The notes: generated by a model from the sequence alone, not told the origin. 64,000 nucleotides of DNA from Agrypnia vestita (GCA_016648135.1 JADDOH010004028.1:153780-217779); one strand, 5' to 3'; counted from the first letter of the stretch, positions 22,875 to 34,505 are shown. A program made the numbers and translations.

Positions 22875-23245
22875 TCCGGCCGTATTCTGAAATAAGCAAT
22901 ATTTGCAATAAGCAATATATAATGCCATCAATTTTATCGTTTTAAGTTTGACAGGTTTGAAATTAATGAATTCAATTAATCAGAAAGCTATAAAACGTAA
23001 ACAAACTTTAAAAGGGAAAAAATTGGAGTGCTCTAAAAATGGATAAATATGTTAATCAATTATAAATCCCGGTAGCAGTCAAATATTTTTTCGTTTATTT
23101 TAAATTTTTCTGTATGTATTTCTAACTGATTAATAAATTAGGTTTTAAACGTTATCAACTTAATACACAATTGATGGCATTAAAATGTTATACAATAACA
23201 AAACTACCGAAATAGCAATATTACTTATTTCAGAAAACGGCCGAT
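22875..23245. mobile_element. Non-autonomous element with inverted ends, SINE tail inside
   Basis: The left end tccggccgtattctgaaata, then agcaatatt ... aatgccatcaattt, pairs with the right end ttgatggcatt ... aatattacttatttcagaaaacggccga. The outer arms are about 30 bp and a second paired block is the gccatcaa word. The interior holds an S4 SINE tail (23062-23152). No ORF. Class unknown. Confidence 0.55.
23062..23152 (+). mobile_element. SINE S4 tail fragment
   Basis: Matches the tail of the SINE at 50611-50749 through ccggtag, aaatattttttcg, tttttctg, atgt.tttctaa.tgattaa and ttaggtttt. It lies within the TIR element and so inserted into it, or was copied along with it. Confidence 0.5.
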
Positions 23246-23619
23246 TATTAGTAAGATGTGGGCCAAATTTGAACCAAATGGGCCTCTTTGTTTTTGAGAT
23301 ATCATCTCCAAAATCGGAAAAATGAATTTTCGAGAAATTGCAAAAGAAAAATTTAATTTGTTTAAAAATTCACCTACCACGTAGCTTCAAATTGCCATAA
23401 CTCGGCTAATTTTTAGAATTTTTGAATGAGTGAGGTGATTCAATTTATTTTTAGAACTTCAAGCCATAAGATAAAGCCAACATTTTTTCAAAATGTATAG
23501 CGGTGTGTCCATTAATCAATTTTGTTTATTCAAAAATTGTCAGGTTTTTGAAATTAATAATTACGTCCTACAAAAAAATAAAAAATGCGCAGATCATTAA
23601 AATATAAAAAAATATAAAC
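23246..23619. other. AT-rich intergenic sequence
   Basis: Contains ccataactcggctaattttt-type wording seen in many insect repeats, but no copy elsewhere in this window was found. Confidence 0.35.
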
Positions 23620-23955
23620 TTAATTAATTACTTTTGTTAATTTAGACTTTCGCCGATACTGCATCGGGGTAAATACGTTTCCCTCCTTTCCTCTGGTTGC
23701 GCGCCGCGATATTTTTTGCGGGCGATGCGAGAGATAAAGTTCATATTGATGATCCGATCGTGGAGCCGCGCGAGCCTCCGCGGCGCGCAGAATGCGCCCA
23801 AGAAGCGCGCGACGCTCAGCCATCCGGCTGGGGAGCTCTCCTGTAATTGCGCGCAGGTGCTTTACAATCAGCGGTGCCATATTATCCTCCGCCGCGAATA
23901 GCGCGGACCGTATTTCGTCGAGCGAGGTTTTTGCCAGACCAGCGGCACATTGCAT
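23620..23955 (-). CDS. Isolated GC-rich ORF, 111 codons, unknown
   Basis: A minus-strand ORF from ATG (23955) to a stop at 23620. The first 75 or so residues are alanine/arginine/leucine-rich and regular, e.g. LAKTSLDEIRSALFAAEDNM, then PLIVKHLRAITGELPSRM, then AERRALLGRILRAAEARAAP. The G+C content is far above the flanks, with an abrupt edge at about 23960 and a gradual loss after 23700. There is no signal peptide and no known domain. It may be a fragment of a retroelement gag or ORF1, or foreign DNA. No intron signals or promoter were found. Confidence 0.3.
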   Translation of the reverse strand: MQCAAGLAKTSLDEIRSALFAAEDNMAPLIVKHLRAITGELPSRMAERRALLGRILRAAEARAAPRSDHQYELYLSHRPQKISRRATRGKEGNVFTPMQYRRKSKLTKVIN

Positions 23956-25870
23956 TAGGTATGTGCCAGTTCTTCCTCGGGGTCAGCATCATAAACTAGC
24001 TGGGATCTTCTAACATTTTTTTTTGTTATTGATGTCTATATTATTATATACTAGAGGGAATAAAATTTCTAATAGTCCACGTGACCCACATCAAAATGAA
24101 GCAATCTCATAAATGTTTATAATAATATCGGTTCTTAATACCCATTTTGTAGGGTATTAAGAACTTATACATATCCGTCTTTTTACAAGTTTTTATTTAT
24201 GTTTAACTCTCTTTTTTTGTTTATATTTTGTTTGTCTGTTGTGGTGGATTGTTATAATTGATTTTTTACTCCTCCCGACTAGCTAGAGATCTGAAACTTT
24301 CAACATTTACGTGAATTGGATGATAATACATTATCATTTTCGACATGATTTGGTCATTATTTCGGTTTACTTAATAATTTTCCATTACTATTGAGTATTA
24401 AATTCTTACATATGTAGTTTCGAGATTTCTCAATATTTTTTAGTACGAAAAAATTTTCTATTTCAAATTTATTAATTTTAGTCGATAACGTAATATAGCA
24501 GTTAATTTAATAAATTCCAATTTCATTAAATTTATTTCAATTCAACTAGGTCGTATGGCTTCGGAACAAAACATCTTATTATTTAATATGGCAACTTAGA
24601 AGGACGGTTAAATGAATTATATTTTTATGGTAAGACAATTATGATAAAAAAAATTATAAGAAAATGTTTAATATTTAGATACCGCATGGGTGATGTTAAA
24701 TTGACAACGAACATAAGCGAAGAAAGCGTATAAAAATAAGCATGTTGACTTAATTATCATCTTATACATTTTTATTTTTATTTAATTTAATATATGGTAT
24801 AAATATAATTCTTATATATTTATACATCAAATTGACATTTTTTAAAATACTTTTAAGTCATGTAGACCTCATCAGTGAAGAGAAGCTCTTGAGTCTGATG
24901 AGGGAGCCTCAGTTCTTATTTTATATATAGGTTCATATGCGAGTCATTTAATGATACGGTAATAAAAAGTAATTTGATAATGAAGAATTGAAGGAATTTA
25001 AAAAAGCGATTTCAATTATTTATGAATTTAATTTTAATTTTAGGAAGGTTTTAATTTTTTTTATTTTTGATAATTCAAAAATACATTATTTGTATTTTTC
25101 CATTTTTGGTGCGATGTTTTAATTTTAGTATAATAATTTTGTAGTTTTTAGTAGTTCAGGCACTTGCAGTGAGTACATTGAAGTATGAGTTTTACGTAAA
25201 TAATATATTTTGGAAAAACTTAGAAATAAAATAGTTTAAAAATTGTTAGTCAGCAAGCTTTTCAATTGAGACGATCTAAAATCGTAGAAATGTTGATATA
25301 ATAATTATGTAGGACTTAAGGTGTTTAAGCATCTTTTGGAAACAAATAATTGTTTTATATGAATAAAGGTTTTGCATATTTTACGGAATTTTAAGGATTC
25401 CGGTTGGATAAATACGAAACTTTAGAAATTAGAAAAAAAGGTAAAATAAATATTATAAATAACCATTCCTTTTTGCAAATACATAATTATCATTAAATCT
25501 TAAATTTTAATTTTAATTAATAAAACAACTTTGTATTAACAGCTTAAATAGTTTAATATTGTAGCTTATTATATAATATATCATAAAGTATATACAATTA
25601 AGTAAAGAAATGTACATACACTTATTATAATTAAATCCTTGCGTTTAAACTGTAATTACAGTTTTGAAGAGGTAATTTAAAAAAAAAATAAAAAACAATA
25701 AAAAATAAAAATAATACAAAGTTGTCGAATTAATTAAAATTAATAATTATGTCCTACCACAAATTTAACGCTATAAACGTCAAAATGTTTTAGATAGCTC
25801 TTAATTATTTATTCAGCTTCCATATATTTATTTTTTTGTTTTTATTAGTGTCGTCGAATTTTAATTTTAC
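23956..25870. other. AT-rich intergenic sequence with one small hairpin
   Basis: A hairpin cctcatcag/ctgatgagg (24867-24875 with 24895-24903) may be a decayed PLE end, but no GAAAC follows. No gene seen. Confidence 0.45.
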
Positions 25871-25940
25871 GTAAAGGTTGTATCCTGATGAAGGGACCAT
25901 TGACCCCAAAACATGTTGATAATTCAATAAATAGTGATTT
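25871..25940 (+). mobile_element. Penelope-like terminus remnant
   Basis: CTGATGA (25885-25891), one A, then GGG...CCC, then AAAAC in place of GAAAC, followed by atgttgataattcaataaat. The downstream wording matches the element ends at 38.8-39.2 kb (gaaacatgttgatatttttc) and 54.6 kb. Confidence 0.45.
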
Positions 25941-26880
25941 TATATAAAATATTTTCATTACATTAATATATAATTATTTTACTCATCAGTAAATATTTTT
26001 CGGGGCTTAGATTGTTATTTATTCTTATTTATAAAAGAATATCATTAAATGATGCTGTAAATAGAGTTTTACATGAAAGAAATACAAGAGGTAAGGCTAA
26101 TTTAAATTAAATTTAACAATAAATTCCTAAAATCACCAAAAAATATGGATAGAGGACTTTGGTAGGTATATAATTTGTTCATAAAATATTCATATTCTGT
26201 ACTCTAATGTCAATCAAGGACCATCTATTAGGGTCAATAATGACCTGTTGACAGTCCGTTTGTTAAAAAAATAATAAAAATAATGTTCCCAAGCTGAAAA
26301 ATCACTTTTACTTTTAATCCTAGCTGAATACGAAATCGTATGTACACTCATTCTCAATTTGGAGGCGTAATAAAAGGTGGATTAAGCAAATTGATGTATC
26401 ATTCTTATAATCTAGAATAAATAATTTAATAATTTAATCTACGATAGTACGAAACCTTTTAAATTCTTGTGTGCAGACTTTTATAATTTGTTGTTGTTCT
26501 TTTAGCATTTAAATTAGTTGATTTAAGAGTTCCTTTTTAAGATGTTATGAATTGTGTGTTAAATATTTAATAAAATGTGTTTGGATGCACCTGCAGATCT
26601 AGAAAGATGTTTTGTGGGTCCAGCAAATTATATTATTTGGTAAATAACCGTAAACCCGTGAAAAATCACGGGACATAATAATTGCTGAATTTTGAAGCTG
26701 AAAATTCATGAATTGTTTTATAAATTGACTTTATTCTCTTAAAACTCAAACTAATTTCAGATTAACTTACAAACTAATTTCTTCGATTTAAAACCTAAAG
26801 TATATTTACAGCAGCAACTCTTTAATGGCGACATTTTTGGTGAAAGTTCGTTGCTAATCATCAGTGTTAAGAGTGTTGTT
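25941..26880. other. AT-rich intergenic sequence
   Basis: A perfect small hairpin cccgtga/tcacggg sits at 26655-26672, without the CTAG that would mark a Helitron end. No gene seen. Confidence 0.45.
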
Positions 26881-27017
26881 AGGTTTTCACGGCTATTCAG
26901 AATCTTCTGGTTTGTGTTTTCTGGGATATAATACCGTGTTTTTACGACATTTCTGGTAGAGGTTTCGGACCCTATTGCCGGGTTCATCATCAGGGCTGAT
27001 GTGCTGTGAGTGTTCAT
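26881..27017 (-). mobile_element. Penelope-like element terminus
   Basis: On the minus strand: CTGATGA (26993-26987), one T, a GAACCC/GGGTCC-like hairpin, then GAAAC (ending at 26963). It is followed by tcgtaaaaacacggtattat and the cggccgtgaaaacc-like phrase shared with 9928-10340 and 27740-27940. Both conserved boxes are intact here. An 86-codon minus-strand open frame across it (26757-27017) is just this terminal sequence. Confidence 0.55.
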
Positions 27018-27180
27018 GTTGTCGCTAAATATTGGCTTGTACCGTGTCGAATGTCTGTTTTCGAATTAAAAACTTTAAAATATTGATTTTCAGGCATTTT
27101 CTAGTGTACATGTTAAATAATTCGGAAGAACATCATATATACGTTGAAGATAATATTCTTAATACTCTACATAAAAAATA

Positions 27181-27404
27181 AAGAGGTATCATTACCGGCT
27201 TCAAAATTTATGCATACTATTTCATGAGAAGGACTACGGATGTCTCTAACATAGTCCTTTTTTTGGTATTCAGTTTTGGAACATAAATACAACTTTCAAA
27301 AAATTTGATAATGTGTGGATGTTCTTACGATGGAATTGGTGAATGTTGCATTGTGTAGAGTGATCACTTATACAGGTCGTAAACCCTGGGCCGTCCTATT
27401 TTTA
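27181..27404 (-). repeat. Repeat family B, minus-strand copy
   Basis: aagaggtatcattacc at the left, then ggactacggatgtctctaac, gataatgtgtggatgttctt and gcattgtgtagagtgatcac, ending near aaaccctgggccgtcc. It is the reverse complement of the copy at 12728. Confidence 0.65.
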
Positions 27405-27739
27405 TTTTTGGAATCTCAACAGTACAATTTATTATGACATAATGTATTGGATAGTTGATATACCAATTATAGAGATCCACGGCATAAGATATTAAGTCAA
27501 AGAAAAACAGAAATAAAAATACAAAGTAATCCAGAAAGGACAAAGCAAAACCTTAAATAAGAAAGAAGAGAAAAAATAAATAAAATAGTGAGATAAGAGT
27601 TCTATAATTTATGCTAATTAATAATTATTTTTCTCTGGATAAAACTAGTAATTGTGTTCTCAGAACGTACATATAAAAATATTGTTAATTTTTATGTATT
27701 CCATATACTTTTTTTTGTATTCCATTTTATGAATTCCAC

Positions 27740-27940
27740 GTTTATATCCCTATCTTCTGTGTATAGTTTTCTGGGATATTCTGCCGTGTATATGTGACGT
27801 CATCAGGGCTGATGTTGGACCCTGCAATGGGATCTGAAACGTTGGCCAGAGAGGTCACATATACACGGCAGAATATCCCAGAAAACTATACACAGAAGAT
27901 TCTGAACGGCCGTGAAAACCTAAGGACATTTTTATATATC
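27740..27940 (+). mobile_element. Penelope-like terminus in a perfect 47-bp palindrome
   Basis: Arms 27752-27798 and 27854-27900 are exact reverse complements over 47 bp. The 55-base loop holds the terminal motif: CTGATGT, T, a GGACCC/GGGATC hairpin, then GAAAC (27809-27840). After the right arm comes tctgaacggccgtgaaaacc, shared with the copies at 9.9 and 26.9 kb. No coding part is left. Confidence 0.7.
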
Positions 27941-28204
27941 CCTAATTTTTAAATTGGTATGAATAATTCGTACGTATGAATAATTCCATACGTACGAGTA
28001 AATTCTCCTACAACTTGCAACATATTTTTTTAATCAATTTATTAATTGCGATTGTTATATTTTATTATAAGTATATTTCATTGTTGGTGTTATTAAAAAA
28101 AATATATCATATTTTTGGATTAAACGATTTGAGTTAGATCTTGAAAATAATTCAATTAAACCACTTTGAATATTTTGGTGTAATAGATGAATGTTCATGA
28201 CCCT

Positions 28205-28548
28205 TTAATCCTTATATAACTAACTAACTAACTAACCATCACGCCGTTTCCCCGCAGTGGTAGGCAGAGAGAATTGAACGCCACACTCTTCTATCCTGGC
28301 ACACCACTTTTGCTTCGGCCACATTCATACATCTTCTCGTACAAGTTCTACGGTTGTTGCGGCTTTTAACGGGGCCATCCTCAAACACTTGTTGTATCTG
28401 ATTGTGCCAGGTCTTTCGCGGACGCCCTCTATTTCTGTTGCCTTCAACACTCGCCTCATATATTTTCTTAACCATCCTTTCCTCGTTCATACGTTCCACA
28501 TGACCAAACCATCTCAGCACTCCTTTCTTTATTCTATCTACCACACTA
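28205..28548 (-). pseudogene. RTE-like LINE polyprotein C-terminus with TTAG-repeat tail
   Basis: A 101-codon minus-strand frame encodes the order WFGHVERMNEERMVKKIYEA, then RGRPRKTWHNQI, then EAKVVCQDRRVWRSILSAY, ending near the stop at 28239. This is the well-known C-terminal region after the reverse transcriptase in insect LINEs (GHVxRM ... GRPRxxW ... DRxxWRxIVxAYPxG; from memory). The tail beyond it is ggttagttagttagttagtt, a short tandem repeat typical of RTE-type 3' ends. The reverse transcriptase and endonuclease are absent. It is the best-preserved LINE coding fragment here. Relatives lie at 18325, 22195 and 30375-31180. Confidence 0.7.
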
Positions 28549-29559
28549 CAGCCATATATAGCTATGAAGATTTAGTTATTTTCTTCGAAATGCAATAAAA
28601 ATACCAAATTTTAAATTTAATATTACAAAATTATTCTTATTATTAGGTACCTATGCAATACTCAAGCACATCATTACACAAAAAACCCCAAATATTTTTG
28701 TCCCTTTGCAGTATTCATCGCTAAAGAAAATCCTAGCCAATTCCTAAAATATTCAATATTTCTTTTCAAATTCAATTTGCTCTATGAAAATGCATTTAAT
28801 AAAAACCCCCATAAATTTTATCCAGTGGCGTAGTGAGAATTTGTTGGATCTCTAGTTAGGTAAATTAGCCGAATTATCAACAAAAACTTGAAAATACTAA
28901 CATTAAAATATATTTTGTGTTAGGTGAACATGATTTAATTTATTAAAAAATATTTGTAATAATTCTACTTTGTTTTATTAAACACAAGTTGAACCCTAGA
29001 TTTTGTAGTGTCTATTCTTTTATTATTGTTATTCTAGCAACTAAAGTTATTTTAATTTAAAAAAATATTATAGTATTATAGTAGGTACAGAATCAGAATC
29101 TACATGTCATTAGTTTAATTCTAAATAAGTTAGAATATTTATCTGATATACAACACTATCTTCAAAACAACAAGCATGCTGTTGCATTGGAAATCGAACC
29201 CGTGATATTTGATACAGTTAGTAATATTTTATTATAAATTGCATAGCTTGTCATTAATATTGTTCTCAAACAAACATTTATTTTTTGTAATAAATGTGTT
29301 TTATTAACTTAAATAGGTATATATTGTTATAAATGTACTGATTTAATCTAGCAATAATATTCTGTATTTACACGCAGGGATGCGACCATAGAGAAGAGCT
29401 CGAAGAAGATGCGGCGACCATGTTTAGAGATGCATGGTGTGGGAAGAAAGCGTGGCGTTCACGATTAGACTAATAATTCCTACTTGGAAAGTTTAAGATT
29501 ATCAATAGATCGTAGTTACGTGGAGATGACGTGTTTAAAAAATACTAACCACTAAATAC
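28549..29559. other. AT-rich intergenic sequence
   Basis: Nothing recognised. The purine-rich patch at 29380-29460 (gaagagctcgaagaagatgc) has no clear frame. Confidence 0.4.
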
Positions 29560-30230
29560 TAAATTATGGGGGAGCGACTGCGGACTTCTCAGGTCCCTCC
29601 GACGTCGGTTATTACCATCTGGCATTGGCTTCTCTGTCCTGTGCTAGCAGGAACAGTTCCTCCACTCTATGTATTATATTTTGAAAGTAAATTGAAATTT
29701 ATTTCGCAAAATACACAAGTCAACTTCGTATCGCTCCAAAGTGGGGACCTCAGCAGCCGTCCAGGTCGCCCGCGCACTGCTGCGCCACTGTTAGTTAGGT
29801 TTGCTTCGTGCAAAAACCCTTGGCGAACTCGCTGCCAAAATATTGTTAGGGATTTCGAAAGGTGACTTTCTACCGACGCTTTTTACCGCCCGGAATTCGG
29901 ACGGTTCAGTTTGGCGTCCTCTGCTAAATTTTCATGCATAATATCCCGCGCATTCTTCCGTGATATGATTTATGCGGTTGCCAATGAGGATTTATGGCGG
30001 CAAAAAGTAACACCTCATTGTGTTGGCCTATGGTGAATGTATCGGCGGAGGCATCCCGTTTCATTGGCACCCAACTATGCGCGATATTTGGGACAGGTGA
30101 AAGAGGACCTAATGCTGTGGTCCGGATTGAGAATGCTGGCGCCCTAGGCAAGACCTTATATACAGACCCCTCAAAAAATAAGATCGTGCACTACATTTTA
30201 ATCAGTTTAACACGATTTTAGATTTACGTG
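29560..30230. other. GC-richer island with open frames, unidentified
   Basis: Plus-strand frames run at 29566-29865 (99 codons) and 29994-30221 (75 codons). The second contains GTGERGPNAVVRIENAGALG, which looks protein-like, but I recognise no family. The island has sharp base-composition contrast with both sides and is probably the interior of an unidentified element. Confidence 0.3.
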
Positions 30231-30374
30231 TTATAATTCTTACACTCACACAAAATTTGAGAATTATTTTCAGGACAATACCATGTACTTACATATTAAA
30301 TTGTTGGCATGTAGTGGGTTAGGAGTTATTATGAATAATGCCTATTTTTCAGTGAATACTTGCAAATTTTTGAC

Positions 30375-31180
30375 TAACTAACTAACTACTCATCAGGGAT
30401 AGTTAGTTAGTGCCGTTTTCCTGCAGGGTAGGAGGAGACGATAAAAAGCCACACTCTTCTGGCATCTTCTAATGCATGCTCTCTGATTGTTGAAGCTGTA
30501 ACCATAAGCTATTATTATCATAATTTAATTTAATATAGGGATTGCACGAAATCGAGGATTTTTCTGCACTTTACACCTTTTACACTGAATTGAAAATTGC
30601 TGGAAGGGTCTGGGATGGTCCACTGGATTCTAGAAGCGTTGTGAAGCGACATGAATGCGGGTATCTTTAAATCGCGCTGCGCAATTTGAGTTATTTAACA
30701 AGTGGTAAGTGAACGGTGCGATGCACGACCATAGAAAGGCGTTTTACCAGAGACCAGCCATAGAGAGGGTACTTATGTGTGGAGTTTTCTAGTGCGAATC
30801 TAAGCCAAGCGACCTTCCGATAGGTAATAAAGTACACGAATCTAAGTAGGTTCTTTGTGGAATATGATAGTGATAATTAATGTGATTTACGAATTTGATG
30901 TTTATTAAAGAACGGTGATCCAATTAAATTCATGTCCAATGATTTAATTTAATTTATAAAATTTTAAATAATTTCCAAAGTTTTGTTAGCCGTATACAGT
31001 GAAAATATATTTGGTTTTTCTTGTAGTGCCTTTTGCGGACGCCCTCTTTTTCTGCTGCCTTCACCTTGCCTCTCGCCTCATATATTTTCTTTACCATCAT
31101 CTTCTCACTCGTACATTACACATGACCTAGCGATCTTTTCTTTATCTTACCTACCACAAAACGAAAACCATTCGATTATC
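30375..31180 (-). pseudogene. RTE-like LINE end split by about 440 extra bases
   Basis: 30375-30460 matches the 3' tail and last codons of the LINE at 28205 (gactaactaactaactac, cgttttcctgcagg, ccacactcttct). 31020-31175 matches its GRPRK/KIYEA region (tttgcggacgccctct; tcgcctcatatattttctt). In the 28-kb copy these landmarks are about 141 bases apart; here they are about 585. The extra 440 or so bases (30490-31020) include aggtaataaagtac and other LTR-like wording, but I could not define its ends. Confidence 0.5.
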
Positions 31181-32279
31181 ATTTAACATTGTATTGAAAT
31201 ATTTTGCGGATAGGCGGACACAATATTAATTTATATTTCATAAATTGATATAATTTTGAATTGTTAAAATCCCTCAATAAATAATAAAATATACCTGAAT
31301 AAATAAGATTAATTATTAGCTGGTAAGGAGTTCATTAGGAAAGAATCAATTATTATCGTTGTTAGAATAGGTTTCCGGAAATTTCACTTTCGTAATTGCT
31401 GGATTGGATTTCAAATCTTTACAAAATATTCAATCAAAGTTTAAACGCGGAACCGAGGTCTGAGACGTGCTTAGTAAATTCCGATTAATTATTTAATTTT
31501 TTCTCTAAAACCGGATTGTATGTAAGTGGCTAAGTTTTTTAAGCTATAATGCGGCCCTGCAAATGTCTGATGTATATGTATGTTTCGGTTAGTTTTTGGT
31601 TAGTTTTCATCTGTAAAAGTAGCCAAATGCCAATGATGATAATGGTTCGATTATCCGGGTTTATACATTATTTATTGAGCATTTTTTTGGTATAGATGCT
31701 TTATCAGGTCCTAAGGATAATTTAGTATAAATCCGTTTTATTAAAAAATAAAATGATTTGCACATTTCGAGAAAAATCGTGTTATCCTTATTAGGACTGT
31801 TTAAAAATCCTGGACAGGGTGGTTTTGTATATTAAAAAATGCAATAAATTTATTTACACTATTAAATTCTTTCTAAATTTATATTCGTTAATGTATTATA
31901 GTTATCTGAAATATCATGTGGAATTTTTTGAAAAACGTCTCACCTATTTTTTATACCTAATTGTTTCTAAACGTTCAAAATTATTCATTTTGATGGAGAA
32001 GTTTCATGGCACATGAATGAACGTAATGATTATTATTCATGATATGATTCGTAAATTCAGAAAAGTTATTACTAGTTAAACAACGAAGACTAAGTTAAGG
32101 TTTCTAGAAGTTTGACAGGTGTATTTATAATCTACGTATGACATTTCGTAAACTCCGCATTTTTCTAAATTATCTAGTTTCGACGTTGAATTGAGGACTA
32201 ATTAGTTTACCTACTATTCGATAAGATATGCACATGAGGATCAGATGTTTTTTTCAAATTCTAAGTTTTCAAAGAAAAT
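31181..32279. other. AT-rich intergenic sequence
   Basis: Nothing recognised. Confidence 0.45.
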
Positions 32280-32650
32280 TTATTTTTTATTTTTTTATTT
32301 ATTTATTTAACGCCCTTTTACAATATACAGAATATTTTTTTTTAAATAACATAAGACAGTTAAAATAAAATACAGTTAAAAGTTACAATAATAATAGTTA
32401 AAAGGTAATAATAATAATACAGAAAAACATAAGAAAAACATAAAAACATAAGATAAAATAATAATAAAGTTAAAGGTACGAATAATAATAGTTAAAGGTA
32501 AAATAGAAAGATTTATTATCCATTTCCATTTCGTTGGGATGTAAACAATTGTATCAGCTTTGTCCTATAAACAGTTATACTATCAGCAAAAATGTCAGCC
32601 GCCTCTGCATGCTCATTCCCTAATGAGTGTAATCTGGGAATTACAGAGTT
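32280..32650 (-). mobile_element. Possible LINE 3' end (minus strand)
   Basis: ttatttatttatttaacgcc followed by a long A-rich, taataataat-type run resembles 5205-5420. Reading minus from about 32650 there is a protein-like run, IPRLHSLGNEHAEAADIF, which could be the end of the LINE ORF. Lineage not identified. Confidence 0.35.
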
Positions 32651-32759
32651 TGCTTGACACACAAAATTGACACATAAAAGTAAATTTTAATTTCTCTGCT
32701 CGTAATAAACGGAAGAACATTTATAATACAAGAGGACACGTGCAACTATATCCAAATTA

Positions 32760-33121
32760 GTCAAATTGACTTATAAAAGACGGTTCGGTGTGACGTCATT
32801 ATTGCGGTATCGAAACGTTTTCCTACATTTAATTGCAAGGCGAAACAAAAAACCCCCCAACGGCCGATCAGTTTTGTTTTTCGGTGACACTTTCAACGGC
32901 GGAGCGACGAGACGTCCTCCGTGTCCTTATATGAAGACTTCGACAGGTTTTTTCCGCCGTGTTTTGTCGCTCGTTTTGTCGACTTTGTCGTTGAGCTTTT
33001 TACCGACCGAGCCAGAAATTAACAACGATAAAAACACTCCGATGGGCTTCCGAACACGCCCGGGGCCCCGGCCATGTCACTTTGGACTGACGCGGCCGTG
33101 AACGAAACGCGTTCATTACTA
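32760..33121. other. CpG-rich island with a 111-codon open frame
   Basis: The plus-strand frame 32766-33101 encodes an arginine-rich product (TYKRRFGVTSLLRYRNVF at its start) that I do not recognise. The region is rich in CpG and cgacg words. It could be an unrecognised element 5' region or a host regulatory island. Confidence 0.3.
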
Positions 33122-33209
33122 AAGAGGGCGGTGGATTTAATCCCACTTATTTTGGCGACAACTTCAAGAGGGCGGTGGATACGATCAAACTTATTTTGGC
33201 AACGAATTC
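33122..33209. repeat. Two-copy 44-bp tandem repeat
   Basis: aagagggcggtggat starts each 44-base unit, at 33122 and 33166; the units also share acttattttggc. They differ at about eight positions. Confidence 0.8.
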
Positions 33210-33446
33210 GGACGATCTGATTTTTCTTGAGGCGCCTAATTCTGATTAGATGTCCGAGAGAAGAGGGGTGGTTGAATGCTAGAGACGATTAGATTATAAG
33301 GGTATTTAGATCATTTAATAGACTGCGCCTTGGTAGACAAATGTGAAACGAAAAATTAAATTTTTAACAATATTTTTATACGTGTATATGTTCTGAGAAC
33401 GGAATTGCTGGATTTTGTCCACAGAGAGATGATTATTGATTCAGAT

Positions 33447-33684
33447 AAATTATAGAAGTCTCATAGAAACGGAGCTATTTATATGGTAAATGTAAATGGA
33501 AGTCTTTACAGTCTATAGAAATCTTTATGGAAGTATAGCACAGTCCATTTGAGTATATGAAACAAGCTGATTTAAATATACAATGTACATATATATAACT
33601 TTCATAAATTTGATAATGTGTGTATGTTCTTACGGTGTAATTGGTGAATATTGGATTGTGTAAAGTGATCACTTAAGTCAGCAA
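33447..33684. repeat. Repeat family B, rearranged copy
   Basis: 33447-33530 starts with gaagtctcatagaaacggag in plus orientation. 33592-33684 (gataatgtgtgtatgttctt ... gtgatcacttaag) reads in the minus orientation of the family. Two inverted partial copies, or an internal inversion. Confidence 0.5.
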
Positions 33685-33750
33685 ACCAAATCAAAGTCAC
33701 TGACCATAAACGTGGAGCACTGTTCTTCAATTTACTAATTTACAGTGAAC

Positions 33751-33885
33751 GGTGGCGGCCGTCGTAATCTGGTGGGCATAGCACTGGCGACTCCACAAAA
33801 GGGCCGGGTTCGATTCCCGGTGAAATCACAATTAATCTATATGATTTAGCTGTTTGTCTCTTAGCCTAGCAAACCGTAAAAAAAT
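33751..33885 (+). mobile_element. tRNA-derived SINE, family S2
   Basis: The B box GGTTCGATTCC (33807-33817) fits the consensus exactly within ccgggttcgattcccgg, which also forms the T-arm-like stem. An A-box-like ctggtgggcatag lies 5' of it. The tail ggtgaaatcacaattaatct is shared with 20984-21105. Confidence 0.6.
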
Positions 33886-34345
33886 CTCAGGGGTATAAAA
33901 ATGTGTAAAGTGTATACTGTGTAGAGTATATTCTTCCAAATAAGGTGTACAAGTAGGTACATGATTTTAGATATTATTATTATTACTTATTCATATAAGT
34001 TTGAAACTATAGTAATGGTAAATAAATCAAATATTATGTGAAGTGGTTACAAGGTTTAAATCAAAAAATGTATTTGAAATTATTGAGTATTTCTGTGCAC
34101 ATACTAAATTAGTATATTTTAATTCTATAATGTTGGATCGTTACATGTCTCATTAGGGAGCCCTTTGACTTTGTAACCAAAATTATATCGCATATAACTT
34201 ATAGATTTACAAAACAACTCTTAATTTTATTTTCAACAATGTTTCTAATCTTTCTGAATATTTTGAGTGTGTTTAAATTTTTCAAGAACACAATACTGGA
34301 TTTTATACCGGGGGGACATCATCAATCAATATATATATTATTGAT
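33886..34345. other. AT-rich intergenic sequence
   Basis: Nothing recognised. Confidence 0.45.
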
Positions 34346-34505
34346 GTCTCATAGAGACGAAGCTATGTTTTATACGGGATAATAGGTATTGAAGACTTTT
34401 TGGGTGTTCGTAGGACGATCTATTGTAAGGCTGGATTAAGTGATTACACAATGTAATACCAATTCCATGATATCCATATCTATCAATTTTTTGAAGTTGT
34501 GTACA
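34346..34505 (+). repeat. Repeat family B, diverged copy
   Basis: Starts with gatgtctcatagagacgaag, then ggattaagtgattacacaat and aataccaattcc. The copy is shortened and heavily mutated. Confidence 0.5.

Noticed and set aside
24867..24903. Hammerhead-like motif
   Set aside because: CTGATGA is present but the GAAAC box is missing; only a 9-bp hairpin remains.
28214..28237. Telomere-like repeat (taactaac)n
   Set aside because: It is not TTAGG, is very short, and sits exactly at the 3' end of an RTE-like LINE, where such tails are usual.
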